Shown piece by piece: positions 17,859 through 27,376 of a DNA stretch of 64,000 nucleotides. The stretch is from Massilia yuzhufengensis (GTDB taxonomy: Bacteria; Pseudomonadota; Gammaproteobacteria; Burkholderiales; Burkholderiaceae_D). The notes under the pieces were generated by a model. The model ran no database searches and was not told where the DNA came from. It saw only the letters and a program-made list of their open reading frames with translations. Where the stretch lies: contig NZ_FOLD01000004.1 of the NCBI RefSeq assembly GCF_900112225.1, positions 124,001-188,000 on the forward strand, in the 5' to 3' direction. The translations under genes and the position numbers were made by a program. Each line of letters starts with the position of its first letter. Position 1 is the first letter of the stretch.

Positions 17859-18629
17859 TTACTTGAAACGCACCTTACCAACGAGACGCATCTGGAGGGT
17901 CGTTTCTCCGGGTTCAAAACTTGGTTCCGGCATCTCATCGGCCATTTCCCGCTTGGCGCTCATGCGCATCATGGCCGGCGCCGCCTGCCCTTGGGCGTCC
18001 CCGGCGTAATTGCCCGAGCCTTCGAAATCGACTGTGTCCAGCACCGCTTCCGACGGCTGGCGGCCCATGGCGCTGGCGATCGACGCAATGCGCTCGTTCA
18101 GGTTGCGGTAGGTGGCGGCAATGCGCTGGTCGTCCAGGCGCTTGGTCAGTTCCGGGCTCAGCCCGAAGTTCACGCCATTGATTTGCAGAACTTTCTGCGC
18201 AGCGGCGGCGGTCTTCGGCAGGTCTTGCAGGTTCTTCGTCGTCACTTCCAGGTACTGGCCGACGCGCCAGGCGACCGGCACCGGTTTGACCGGCGTACGC
18301 GACACCGGTTGAGGCATCGGCGGCACTTCCGGGTAAACCGGGTAAGTGTAGTAGCCCATCGTCTTGAGCTCGGCCTTCGGATCGGCGCGGCGGACGATGT
18401 CGGTGCCCTCCTTCATCTTGCGGTTCACGCGCGCGGCGGCGGCGTTCTTGTCCTTGTCGTGCTCCTCGACGGCGAAGGTCATGACGGCCTGGTCGTTGGC
18501 GTGCTTGACTTCGCCGTAGGCCGGCACCACGACCAGCGTGCCGCTGGTGGCCGGGGCGGCGATGGTCTGCGCCTGCGCCTGGAACGCCAGCACGAGGGCG
18601 GCGGCGACGATGGATTTGGAAATCTTCAT
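17859..18629 (-). CDS. SIMPL-domain (DUF541) periplasmic protein
   Basis: 256 residues with a signal peptide cleaved near QAQA. SIMPL/DUF541 features are present: an N-terminal beta-rich SGTLVVVPAYGEVKHANDQAVM segment and the PEL..RLDDQRIAATYRNLNERI segment. A GGAGAAC ribosome site precedes ATG 18629. The function of SIMPL proteins is poorly defined; a role in envelope stress is only an inference. It appears to be a single gene between pssA and ilvC. Confidence 0.82.
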   Translation of the reverse strand: MKISKSIVAAALVLAFQAQAQTIAAPATSGTLVVVPAYGEVKHANDQAVMTFAVEEHDKDKNAAAARVNRKMKEGTDIVRRADPKAELKTMGYYTYPVYPEVPPMPQPVSRTPVKPVPVAWRVGQYLEVTTKNLQDLPKTAAAAQKVLQINGVNFGLSPELTKRLDDQRIAATYRNLNERIASIASAMGRQPSEAVLDTVDFEGSGNYAGDAQGQAAPAMMRMSAKREMADEMPEPSFEPGETTLQMRLVGKVRFK

Positions 18630-18756
18630 TGATTGTTCTCCATAAAGTTGCGACGGATGTCCGCGTCACTTATACGATACCGTCACTGTCGCACTCGTCG
18701 TGATTTTGTAATGGATCGTTGCAACTCTGTAGATGGAGTAACAGCTGTCTTTAATT

Positions 18757-18865
18757 GTAGGGTGGTCGGCTTGCCGACCGCGCGTTCACATCACGGATGC
18801 CCGACACGCACCGGCGTTTCATCTTACGTTTGAACGCGCGGGCGGGAAACCCGCCCACCCTGCGG
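18757..18865. repeat. REP-like family A, inverted pair
   Basis: One unit (GTAGGGTGG, a GGTCGGC/GCCGACC palindrome, then CGCGCGTTCA) at 18757-18788 and an inverted variant at 18831-18865, between ilvC and the SIMPL gene. About 110 bp in total, like a bacterial interspersed mosaic element. The rest of this intergenic region shows nothing clear. Confidence 0.85.
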
Positions 18866-18897
18866 TAGTACATTACCGCCGATTTTTCGATGCCAGC

Positions 18898-19923
<1,026 letters not shown>

Positions 19924-19960
19924 TTAAATTTTAGATAGTTGGAGCAGGCATGCGTTGGTT

Positions 19961-19993
19961 GGACGCGCGGTCGGCGGAGCCGACCACCCTACG
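19961..19993. repeat. REP-like family A, single unit
   Basis: A single GACGCGCGG - TCGGC / GCCGA - CCACCCTACG unit in the 83-nt gap between ilvN and ilvC, so it is inside the ilv transcript and could act as an mRNA stability hairpin. Confidence 0.8.
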
Positions 19994-19997
19994 GTTT

Positions 19998-20489
19998 TTA
20001 TACTTTGAGGATGCGTTCGCCGCGGCCGATGCCGGAGCCGCCGGTGCGTACCGTCTCCAGGATGGAGGTGCGGTCGATGGCGTCGATGAAGGCATCGAGC
20101 TTGCTCTTGGCGCCGGTCAGCTCGATCGTGTAGGTCTTCTCGGTCACGTCGATGACGCGGCCGCGGAAGATGTCGGCGGTGCGCTTCATTTCTTCGCGCT
20201 CCTTGCCGACCGCCCGCACCTTGATGAGCATGAGTTCGCGCTCGATGTGCTGGCCTTCGGTCAGGTCGACCACCTTCACCACCTCGATCAGGCGGTTCAG
20301 GTGCTTGGTGATCTGCTCGATGATGTCGTCCGAGCCGCTGGTGACGATGGTCATGCGCGACAGGGTCGCGTCTTCGGTCGGCGCCACGGTCAGGGTTTCG
20401 ATGTTGTAGCCGCGGGCCGAGAACAACCCGACCACGCGCGACAGCGCGCCGGCTTCGTTCTCCAGCAGGACAGAAATAATATGGCGCAT
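19998..20489 (-). CDS. ilvN: Acetolactate synthase regulatory (small) subunit
   Basis: 163 residues. An N-terminal ACT domain (ISVLLENEAGALSRVVGLF) that senses valine and a C-terminal activation domain are both present, the IlvH-like length. The ATG overlaps the TAA of ilvB (TAATG). It binds the large subunit and confers feedback control. Confidence 0.96.
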   Translation of the reverse strand: MRHIISVLLENEAGALSRVVGLFSARGYNIETLTVAPTEDATLSRMTIVTSGSDDIIEQITKHLNRLIEVVKVVDLTEGQHIERELMLIKVRAVGKEREEMKRTADIFRGRVIDVTEKTYTIELTGAKSKLDAFIDAIDRTSILETVRTGGSGIGRGERILKV

Positions 20490-22216
20490 TACAGGTCCTC
20501 CGAGCCGAGCAGCATTTCGTTCAGGCCGGCGCCCGCCTTGACCATCGGCCAGACGTTTTCGCTCTGGTCGGTGATGAAGTTCATGAACACCAGGCGGTCC
20601 TTCATGGCGAAGGCTTCACGCAGCGAGCCCTCCACGTCGCCCGGCTTCTCGATGCGCATGCCCACGTGGCCGTAGGCCTCGGCCAGCTTTTCGAAGTCCG
20701 GCAGCGAATCCATATACGACTCGGAATAGCGCGAACCGTAGTCGATCTGCTGCCACTGGCGGACCATGCCCAGGAAACGGTTGTTCAGCAAAATGATCTT
20801 CGGAGTCAGGTGGTACTGCTTGCAGGTCGCGAGCTCCTGGATGCACATCTGGATCGAGCCTTCGCCGGTCACGCAGGCAACCGTCGCGCCAGGATTCGCC
20901 ATCTGCACGCCCATCGCGTACGGCAGGCCGACGCCCATGGTGCCCAGGCCACCGGAATTGATCCAGCGGCGCGGCTTGTCGAAGCCGTAGTACTGCGCGG
21001 CCCACATCTGGTGCTGGCCGACGTCCGAGGTGATGAAGGCGTCGCCATCGGTCACGCGGTGCAGCTGCTCGATCACCGACTGCGGCTTGATCAGCGTATC
21101 GGACGACGCATAGGCCAGGCAGTCCTTGCCGCGCCATTCGGCGATCTGCTTCCACCACGACTGCAGCGCGTTCGTGTTCGGCTGCGCGCTGCTGGCGTCG
21201 AGCTGCGACAGCAGTTCCACCAGCACGTCCTTGACGTTGCCGACGATCGGGATGTCCACCTTCACGCGCTTGGAGATCGACGACGGGTCGATGTCGATGT
21301 GGATGATCTTGCGCGGATTCGAGGCGAAGTGCTTCGGGTTGCCGATGACGCGGTCGTCGAAACGGGCGCCGATGGCGATCAGGACGTCGCAGTTCTGCAT
21401 CGCCATGTTCGCTTCGTAGGTGCCGTGCATGCCCGGCATGCCGACGTAGTGCGGGCTGGTCGAGCGCGAAGCGCCCAGGCCCATCAGCGTGTTCGTCACC
21501 GGGAAGCCGAGCTTGTCGACCATGCGGTTCAGCTCATTCGAGGCGTTAGCCAGGATGACGCCGCCGCCCGCATAGATCATCGGGCGTTCGGCCTGCTGCA
21601 GCAGCTGCACGGCCTTGCGGATCTGGCCCGCGTGGCCCTTGTCCACCGGCTTGTACGAACGCATCTCGATCTCGCGAGGGTAGTCGTATACCGCCTTGTG
21701 CATGCTGATGTCCTTCGGGATATCGACCAGCACGGGACCGGGACGGCCGGTGCGGGCAATATAGAAGGCTTTCTTGATGGTGTTCGCCAGGTCCTTGACG
21801 TCCTTGACCAGGAAGTTGTGCTTGACCACCGGGCGGGTGATGCCGACCGTGTCGCATTCCTGGAAGGCGTCCTGGCCGATCGCATGGCTCGGCACCTGGC
21901 CGGTAATGACGACCATCGGGATCGAGTCCATGTAGGCGGTGGACAGGCCGGTGACGGCATTGGTCACGCCCGGACCGGAGGTCACGAGGGCGACGCCGAC
22001 GGTATTGGAGCTGCGCGAATAGGCGTCTGCGGCGTGGACCGCGGCCTGTTCGTGGCGGACGAGGACGTGCTGGAATTTGTCCTGCTTGAAGATGGCGTCG
22101 TAGATGTAGAGGACTGCCCCGCCCGGATAACCGAAGACGTGCTTGACGCCCTCTTCCGCGAGACAACGCACCACAATCTCAGCGCCCGTGATGGGGACAC
22201 TTGAATCGTTACTCAT
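20489..22216 (-). CDS. ilvB: Acetolactate synthase catalytic (large) subunit
   Basis: 575 residues. Thiamine diphosphate enzyme with the three family domains: PYR (FGYPGGAVLYIYD, catalytic Glu in VRHEQAAVHAADAY), a central FAD-associated domain and the ThDP-binding C-terminal domain (GEGSIQMCIQELATC...ILLNN). Start ATG 22216 is chosen because AAAGGA lies 7 nt upstream; closer ATG/TTG codons overlap the ribosome site. It is the first gene of ilvBNC. Confidence 0.96.
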   Translation of the reverse strand: MSNDSSVPITGAEIVVRCLAEEGVKHVFGYPGGAVLYIYDAIFKQDKFQHVLVRHEQAAVHAADAYSRSSNTVGVALVTSGPGVTNAVTGLSTAYMDSIPMVVITGQVPSHAIGQDAFQECDTVGITRPVVKHNFLVKDVKDLANTIKKAFYIARTGRPGPVLVDIPKDISMHKAVYDYPREIEMRSYKPVDKGHAGQIRKAVQLLQQAERPMIYAGGGVILANASNELNRMVDKLGFPVTNTLMGLGASRSTSPHYVGMPGMHGTYEANMAMQNCDVLIAIGARFDDRVIGNPKHFASNPRKIIHIDIDPSSISKRVKVDIPIVGNVKDVLVELLSQLDASSAQPNTNALQSWWKQIAEWRGKDCLAYASSDTLIKPQSVIEQLHRVTDGDAFITSDVGQHQMWAAQYYGFDKPRRWINSGGLGTMGVGLPYAMGVQMANPGATVACVTGEGSIQMCIQELATCKQYHLTPKIILLNNRFLGMVRQWQQIDYGSRYSESYMDSLPDFEKLAEAYGHVGMRIEKPGDVEGSLREAFAMKDRLVFMNFITDQSENVWPMVKAGAGLNEMLLGSEDL

Positions 22217-22598
22217 GACCATTCCTTTCAATACCCAATGGGAGTTTGATCGGATGCCCGTTCCTAACGAGGTGCAAAATGCGCGACAACCCTCATGCGT
22301 CCCTTCTCTCTGCGGTCACGTCTGTGCTTCGGGATGCCGTAGGATCCTTACGCACGGGCGCTGGGCGCAACTCGTTCGGCTTGAGTGTTTGTGGCGTTTT
22401 TGTGCATCTCTCGCGCTTTTGGCGCGGGTCGGAGCAAACTGCCTACAAATGAAAGCGAGTCATTCCGGAAAGGGCTGGTAGGCCTAGACCGGGTGACCAG
22501 AGAGCTTCGGGGGTGCAAAGCGTTTAGCCACATTACTGCGTTGCACCATTTTGGTCAAGACTTCAAGAAAAATATTTGTCGTGGTCCAAAACGGTGCA
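22217..22598 (-). promoter_or_regulatory. ilvBNC promoter and about 300-nt leader
   Basis: This 382-nt gap holds no convincing gene. On the minus strand there is a good sigma-70 promoter, TTGACC (22553-22558), 17 bp, TAATGT (22530-22535), which predicts a leader of about 305 nt before ilvB. The leader contains several hairpins: GCGCC/GGCGC arms at about 22413-22427 and a near-palindrome around GGATCC at 22338-22352. Short ORFs in it are not rich in Val, Leu or Ile, so classical attenuation is not obvious. A structured cis-acting RNA is possible. Confidence 0.6.
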
Positions 22599-23456
22599 TC
22601 AGCGCTGCATGCCCCAGCGGCGGATCGTGAGTCGTTCAAGGGTCTGGAACACGATGTGTTCGACAGCCAGCCCGATGAGGATGACGGCGGCCAGGCCGGC
22701 GAAGACCTTGTCCGTAAACAGTTCGTTGCGGCTCTGGAAGATGTACCAGCCCAGGCCGCCCTGCCCCGAGGTGCTGCCAAAAACCAACTCAGCCGCGATC
22801 AGCGTGCGCCAGGCGAAGGCCCAGCCGATCTTCAGGCCCGACAGGATGGACGGTAGCGCCGCCGGGATCAGGATCTGCAACACCATGCGCAGGCCGCCCA
22901 GGCCATAGTTGCGGCCCGCCATGCGCAGCGTGTCCGGCACCGAGCGAAAGCCCGCGGTGGCGTTGAGCGTCAGCGGCCAGATCACCGAATGCACCAGCAC
23001 CATCAGCAGGCTGCCCTTGCCCAGCCCGAACCACAGCAACGCCAGCGGCAGCAGGGCGATGGCCGGGAGCGGGTTGAACATCGAGGCCAGCGTATCGATC
23101 AGTTCGCGCCCCACCTTGCCCGAGACCGCCAGCCAGGTCAGCAGGAAGGCTCCCGCCACGCCCAGCGAAAAGCCCTGCACCAGCACGCCCAGCGAGACGC
23201 TGATGTAACCCCACAGTTCACCTGAGGCGACGCCGGCGCCGAAGGCCTTGGCGGTCTGGATCGCACCGGGCAGCAGCAGGTCGTTGTCGAACCAGTGGGC
23301 CAGCCCTTCCCACACCACCGAGATGGCAATCAGCAGGCCCAGTTTGCGCAGCCAGGCGAGGTCCGGCAGCGTGTATGCAGCCGGCGTGCTGGCCTGCACT
23401 GGCGCCGCCAGCCTCGGTTCCAGAATATATTCAGCGCGAATCGGCGGATTATTCAT
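22599..23456 (-). CDS. ABC transporter permease, nitrate/sulfonate/taurine family
   Basis: 285 residues, SsuC/TauC-like, with about six hydrophobic segments and the BPD permease EAA-loop region (GRNYGLGGLRMVLQILIPAALP). ATG 23456 is the first ATG in the frame past the ATPase stop and overlaps that gene by 8 nt. It forms the membrane channel with the ATPase encoded upstream. Confidence 0.9.
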   Translation of the reverse strand: MNNPPIRAEYILEPRLAAPVQASTPAAYTLPDLAWLRKLGLLIAISVVWEGLAHWFDNDLLLPGAIQTAKAFGAGVASGELWGYISVSLGVLVQGFSLGVAGAFLLTWLAVSGKVGRELIDTLASMFNPLPAIALLPLALLWFGLGKGSLLMVLVHSVIWPLTLNATAGFRSVPDTLRMAGRNYGLGGLRMVLQILIPAALPSILSGLKIGWAFAWRTLIAAELVFGSTSGQGGLGWYIFQSRNELFTDKVFAGLAAVILIGLAVEHIVFQTLERLTIRRWGMQR

Positions 23457-24279
23457 TGATGGCTTTCGTAGGGTGGCCGGCTCCGCCGGCCGCGCGTTCA
23501 AGCTCCCCAAACAACAGCCCATGAATCCGCTGCGTCGCCGCCTGGAACTCGCTGCTGCCCGCACTTGCCAAACTGAACTGGTGACTATTCAACTCCGCCC
23601 TCACCCGCCCCGGATGCGGCGACAACAACAAAATCCGGTTCCCCACCACCAGCGCCTCTTCGATCGAATGCGTCACGAACAGCATGGTGAACCCGATCTC
23701 TTCCCACAGCACCTGCAGCTCCTCCTGCATGGTGCGGCGCGTGAGCGCATCGAGCGCCGCGAACGGCTCGTCCATCAGCAGCACCGCCGGCTGCATCGCC
23801 AGCGCCCGTGCAATCGCCACCCTGGCCTTCATCCCGCCCGACAGCGTGTGCGGATAGGCGTCGGCAAAGCGCGCCAGCCCGACCTTGCCCAGCCAGTGGC
23901 GCGCCCGCTGGTCCGCCTCCTTGCGCCTGACGCCCCCGGCCAGCATCGGGAACATCACGTTCTCCCGCACCGTCTTCCAGGGCGGCAGCTGGTCGAATTC
24001 CTGGAACACGACGATGCGGTCCGGCCCGGGGCGGGTGATTGCCTTGCCCGCCAGCGTGAGGCTGCCGGCCTGCGGCGCAATGAAGCCGCCCACGGCCTTC
24101 AAAAGGGTCGACTTGCCGCAACCCGAAGGCCCCAGCAGCACGAAGCGGTCGCGCTCGTACACGTCGAAACTCACATCCTCGGTGGCGCGCACGATGCCGC
24201 GCTCGCCCCGGTATTCCAACGTGACGTGCGCGGCCCGCAGCAGCGGTTCAGGTGGCGGCACCAGGTTCAGCGGGCTCAT
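23449..24279 (-). CDS. ABC transporter ATPase, nitrate/sulfonate/taurine family
   Basis: 276 residues. Walker A GPSGCGKST, signature LSGGMKAR, Walker B LLMDEP and switch His in THS are all present, an SsuB/TauB-type ATPase. The last 15 or so residues (after LLFGELER) are encoded by a REP-like repeat, so the tail is unlike the family and was probably acquired when the repeat inserted near the end of the gene. It overlaps the permease and lies 2 nt after the binding-protein gene. Confidence 0.92.
   Translation of the reverse strand: MSPLNLVPPPEPLLRAAHVTLEYRGERGIVRATEDVSFDVYERDRFVLLGPSGCGKSTLLKAVGGFIAPQAGSLTLAGKAITRPGPDRIVVFQEFDQLPPWKTVRENVMFPMLAGGVRRKEADQRARHWLGKVGLARFADAYPHTLSGGMKARVAIARALAMQPAVLLMDEPFAALDALTRRTMQEELQVLWEEIGFTMLFVTHSIEEALVVGNRILLLSPHPGRVRAELNSHQFSLASAGSSEFQAATQRIHGLLFGELERAAGGAGHPTKAINE
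23468..23500. repeat. REP-like family A inside the ABC ATPase gene
   Basis: A full unit (GTAGGGTGG - CCGGC / GCCGG - CGCGCGTTCA) that is read as codons of the ATPase C-terminus (ERAAGGAGHPTK). Confidence 0.85.
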
Positions 24280-24281
24280 GC

Positions 24282-25289
24282 TCAGCTCCCGGCGTCGAGC
24301 GCCGGATGGGCGAAGAAGTAATCGCGCCAGCTCACCGGCTTGGTTTTAATGGCGCCGACTTCGTGCAGGAACTGCGCCAGGCCCAGCGTATTTTGCGGCG
24401 CCACCTTGAACTGCACCTGCGGGTTCTTGATCACCTTGATCAAGAGCGCGCGGTCGATATTGCCCTTGTTGACGCGCAGGTAAGCGTCGGCCGCCGCTTC
24501 CGGATTGTTCGTGGCCAGCTGGGCCGCCTCACTCAGGGCATCGATGAAGGCGCGGTAGGTCTTGGGGTTCTCCTTCACATACTTCTCGGTGGCGTACAGT
24601 ACGGTGGCCGAGCTTGGGCCGCCCAGCACGTCATAGGAATTGAGCACGATCTTCGCGTTCGGATTGCCGGCCAGTTCCTGTTCCTGGAAAGGCGGGTTGC
24701 CGAAGTGGCCGTTCAGTTCGGTCTTGCCGGCGATGATGGCGGCCGCCGCGTCCGGGTGCGGCACGGTCTGGGTGATCGGGTCGAGTTTCTTGAATTCCGC
24801 CTTGCCCCACTGCTTGGCCGCGGCCATTTGCAAGATGCGCGCCTGCACCGACACGGTGACGGCCGGCAGCGCGATGCGGTCTTTCTGGCTGAAGTCGGCG
24901 ATGGTTTTTACGGCCGGGTTGGTGCTGACCAGGTAATACGGGAAGTTGCCGAGCGAGGCGACGGCGCGCACGTTCTGGCGGCCGTTGGTGCGGTCCCAAA
25001 TCGTAAACAGCGGGCCCAGGCCGGCGCCGGCCACGTCGATCGAATTCGACAGCAGCGCATCGTTGACGGCCGCGCCGCCCGACAGCTTGACCCAGTCGAC
25101 GTCGAGCTCGACGCCCTGCTTCTTGCCGTGCTTTTCAATCAGCTTCTGGTCCTGCGCCACATTGAGCAGCAGGTAGACGATGCCGAACTGCTCGGCGATG
25201 CGGAGCTTGCCTTCGGCCTGGGCGGTGGAGGACAGGCCGAGCGCCAGCGCGGCGGCTGCGGCCACGCACTTCATTTTCGTATTCATCAT
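24282..25289 (-). CDS. ABC transporter substrate-binding protein, SsuA/TauA/NMT1 type
   Basis: 335 residues with a signal peptide ending at AQA. NMT1-like periplasmic fold: LRIAEQFGIVYLLLNVAQ at the start, SGGAAVNDALLSNSIDVAGAG, and a C-terminal SWRDYFF segment. The ligand cannot be named from sequence; the neighbouring TauD-like dioxygenase suggests a sulfonate or related ester. It lies 6 nt after the dioxygenase gene. Confidence 0.88.
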   Translation of the reverse strand: MMNTKMKCVAAAAALALGLSSTAQAEGKLRIAEQFGIVYLLLNVAQDQKLIEKHGKKQGVELDVDWVKLSGGAAVNDALLSNSIDVAGAGLGPLFTIWDRTNGRQNVRAVASLGNFPYYLVSTNPAVKTIADFSQKDRIALPAVTVSVQARILQMAAAKQWGKAEFKKLDPITQTVPHPDAAAAIIAGKTELNGHFGNPPFQEQELAGNPNAKIVLNSYDVLGGPSSATVLYATEKYVKENPKTYRAFIDALSEAAQLATNNPEAAADAYLRVNKGNIDRALLIKVIKNPQVQFKVAPQNTLGLAQFLHEVGAIKTKPVSWRDYFFAHPALDAGS

Positions 25290-25295
25290 TTTCTT

Positions 25296-26171
25296 TCAGA
25301 ACGGGACGTCGCCCTCGATGGTGGTGCGGTACAGCTTGCGGCGCTGCTCTTGCGGGAAGGCGGTGGCCAGGTGCATCAGCGAGCGGTTATCCCAGAACAC
25401 CATGTCGTTCGGCTGCCACTGGTGGCGGTAGACGAATTCAGGGCGGGTACTGTGCGCGAACAACTGGTCCAGGAGCTCGCGGCTGCGCGCTTCCGGCACG
25501 CCCAGCAGGCGGGTGGTGAAATGCTCGCTGACGAACAGCGCTCGGCGCCCGGTTTCCGGATGGGTGCGCACCACCGGGTGCACGGCCGGCACCACCTCGT
25601 CGATCTGCTCCTGGGTGAGCTTGGGGCGCCACGGGTTGCGGGCGCGCAGTTCCTCGTACTTGGCCAGGTAGCTGTGCTCGGCGCGCAGCCCGGCGATCTC
25701 GCGCTTGAGCTTGCCCGGCAGCGCGTCGTAGGCTGCGTGCTGGTTGGCAAACAGCGTGTCGCCGCCCTCGCTCGGCAGTTCCTGCGCGTGCAGCATCGAG
25801 CCCAGGCTCGGCACCGCCTTGTACGACAGGTCGGAATGCCAGAAGTGGCCGGCGTCGCCCAGGCCGATCGGCTGCTCGTTTTCGCGGATGTTGGAAATCA
25901 CCAGCACTTCCGGGTGACCGGCCAACTGGAACTGGCGCAGCACGTGGATCTGCAGGCGGCCGAAGCGGCGGCTGAAGTCCACCTGCTGCCGGGGCGTGAA
26001 GGTCTGGTCGCGGAACACCAGCACGTGGTGCTCGAGGTGGGCGCGGTGAAGGCGGTCGACATCGTCGTCGCTCAGCGGCAGGGCAAGGTCGAGGCCGAGG
26101 ATCTCGGCGCCGAGCGGCTGCTTGAGCAGGGGGCGGATATCGAAATCCTGGCGGGAAGAATCGAGCGGCAT
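25296..26171 (-). CDS. TauD/TfdA-family Fe(II)/2-oxoglutarate dioxygenase
   Basis: 291 residues. The iron ligands are visible as H-x-D in FWHSDLSY and the distal His in SLMHLATAF, with the 2-oxoglutarate-binding Arg in RRKLYRTTIEGD. TauD releases sulfite from taurine; related members act on alkylsulfates or phenoxyacetates. It is the first gene of an operon with an SsuABC-like importer, so substrate uptake and oxidation are co-expressed. Confidence 0.9.
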   Translation of the reverse strand: MPLDSSRQDFDIRPLLKQPLGAEILGLDLALPLSDDDVDRLHRAHLEHHVLVFRDQTFTPRQQVDFSRRFGRLQIHVLRQFQLAGHPEVLVISNIRENEQPIGLGDAGHFWHSDLSYKAVPSLGSMLHAQELPSEGGDTLFANQHAAYDALPGKLKREIAGLRAEHSYLAKYEELRARNPWRPKLTQEQIDEVVPAVHPVVRTHPETGRRALFVSEHFTTRLLGVPEARSRELLDQLFAHSTRPEFVYRHQWQPNDMVFWDNRSLMHLATAFPQEQRRKLYRTTIEGDVPF

Positions 26172-26393
26172 GATGGCAAGGATGAGTGAACTTCAGTCCA
26201 GAATAGCGACGCACTCCAGGCGCGACAACGAAGCATTTCGACTAACTTCATGCACTTTTTGACAGCACCAGGGGCGCCCGCCGGGCGTGTTTCGGTGCGC
26301 GCTGTGCGATTTCGATGCAGCGGCCTTGGTTTTTTGCTAGGATTCGTGGGTTTTCCTCACGGCATCCGCTTTACCCGCCCCTCACCACAACGC

Positions 26394-26963
26394 ATGGCCA
26401 CAGACAAAGAACTCAACGACTTCCTCGAGAATGTCGAACGGCGCGCGTTCAAGCAGGCGGTGTATGCGGTTCGCAAGGACGAGTCGGCGCTCGACATCGT
26501 GCAGGATGCGATGATCAAGCTCGCCGAGAAATACGGCGACAAGCCGGCGGCCGAGCTGCCGATGCTGTTCCAGCGCATCCTGCAGACGACCATCCTCGAC
26601 TACTTCCGCCGCGAGAAGGTCCGCAATACCTGGATCAGCCTGTTTGGAGGCTTCAGCCGGCCGGATGGGGAGGATGAGGAATTTGATATACTTTCCTCGT
26701 ATGAAGCAGAAGCAGGGACGGCTGCCGCAGAGTCCAGCGCCGATCAATACGAGCGCGCACAAACCTTGCGCATCATCGAACAGGAAGTAGAAAAGCTCCC
26801 GACGCGTCAACGGGAAGCCTTCCTCATGCGTTACTGGCAGGATATGGACGTGGCCGAGACGGCCGAAGCGATGGGTTGCTCCGAGGGAAGCGTCAAGACG
26901 CACTGCTCCCGCGCCACCCACGCCCTCGCCGCCGCCCTCAAGGCCAAGGGAATCAAGCTATGA
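26394..26963 (+). CDS. ECF-like RNA polymerase sigma factor
   Basis: 189 residues from ATG 26394 (MATDKELN). Sigma region 2 (ALDIVQDAMIKLAEKY, ILDYFRREKVRNTWISLF) and region 4 (LPTRQREAFLMRYWQDMDVAETAEAMGCSEGSVKTH with its helix-turn-helix) are present, separated by an acidic linker. There is no adjacent classical anti-sigma, but the next gene overlaps it (ATGA) and encodes a DUF3619 membrane protein that might serve as one (inference). Confidence 0.92.
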   Translation: MATDKELNDFLENVERRAFKQAVYAVRKDESALDIVQDAMIKLAEKYGDKPAAELPMLFQRILQTTILDYFRREKVRNTWISLFGGFSRPDGEDEEFDILSSYEAEAGTAAAESSADQYERAQTLRIIEQEVEKLPTRQREAFLMRYWQDMDVAETAEAMGCSEGSVKTHCSRATHALAAALKAKGIKL

Positions 26964-27376
26964 ACACCGATGACATCAACCTGGCGTACAAGGTACGCCA
27001 GGCCCTGAACGAGAACCTCGACGCGCTGCCGGCCTCCACGACCGACCGCCTCGCCGCCGCACGCGCCCGCGCGCTGGCGCGCAAGAAGGCCGATGCGCCG
27101 GGCCTCGCTACGCCGCGCCAGGCAACCCGCGCGAAGCGCCCGCTGTTCGACCTCCAGGCCCTGTTCAGCGCCCCGGCGCTGGCGCGCTTTGCCGTCGTGG
27201 CGCCGATGCTGGCGCTGGTGATCGGCATGGGCGGCGTGTACCAGGTCGAACAACAGCAGCGCATCGCGGCGATGGCCGAGATCGACGCGGCCGTGCTGGC
27301 CGATGAACTGCCGCTGACCGCGTACCTCGACCATGGCTTCAATGCCTACGTGGAGTCGCAACAGCGCCAGCAATGA
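26960..27376 (+). CDS. DUF3619-family membrane protein
   Basis: 138 residues. A charged N-terminus (MNTDDINLAYKVRQALNEN...), one transmembrane helix near 78-98 (FAVVAPMLALVIGMGGVY) and a C-terminal part ending LPLTAYLDHGFNAYV, matching the DUF3619 pattern. Both ends overlap neighbours as ATGA, showing translational coupling to the sigma factor gene. The function is unknown; the single-helix topology with a cytoplasmic N-terminus would suit an anti-sigma role. Confidence 0.85.
   Translation: MNTDDINLAYKVRQALNENLDALPASTTDRLAAARARALARKKADAPGLATPRQATRAKRPLFDLQALFSAPALARFAVVAPMLALVIGMGGVYQVEQQQRIAAMAEIDAAVLADELPLTAYLDHGFNAYVESQQRQQ

Noticed and set aside
18757..18865. Repeats considered as a possible CRISPR array
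   Set aside because: Units are inverted rather than direct, only two per site, with no regular spacers and no cas genes in the window.
22217..22540. Leader peptide for ilv attenuation
   Set aside because: Small ORFs present (for example MRVVAHFAPR) lack clusters of Ile, Val or Leu codons and none has a strong ribosome site next to a terminator/antiterminator pair.
24252..26189. 645-codon plus-strand frame across the binding protein and dioxygenase genes
   Set aside because: Antisense shadow; the minus strand encodes two complete recognisable proteins.
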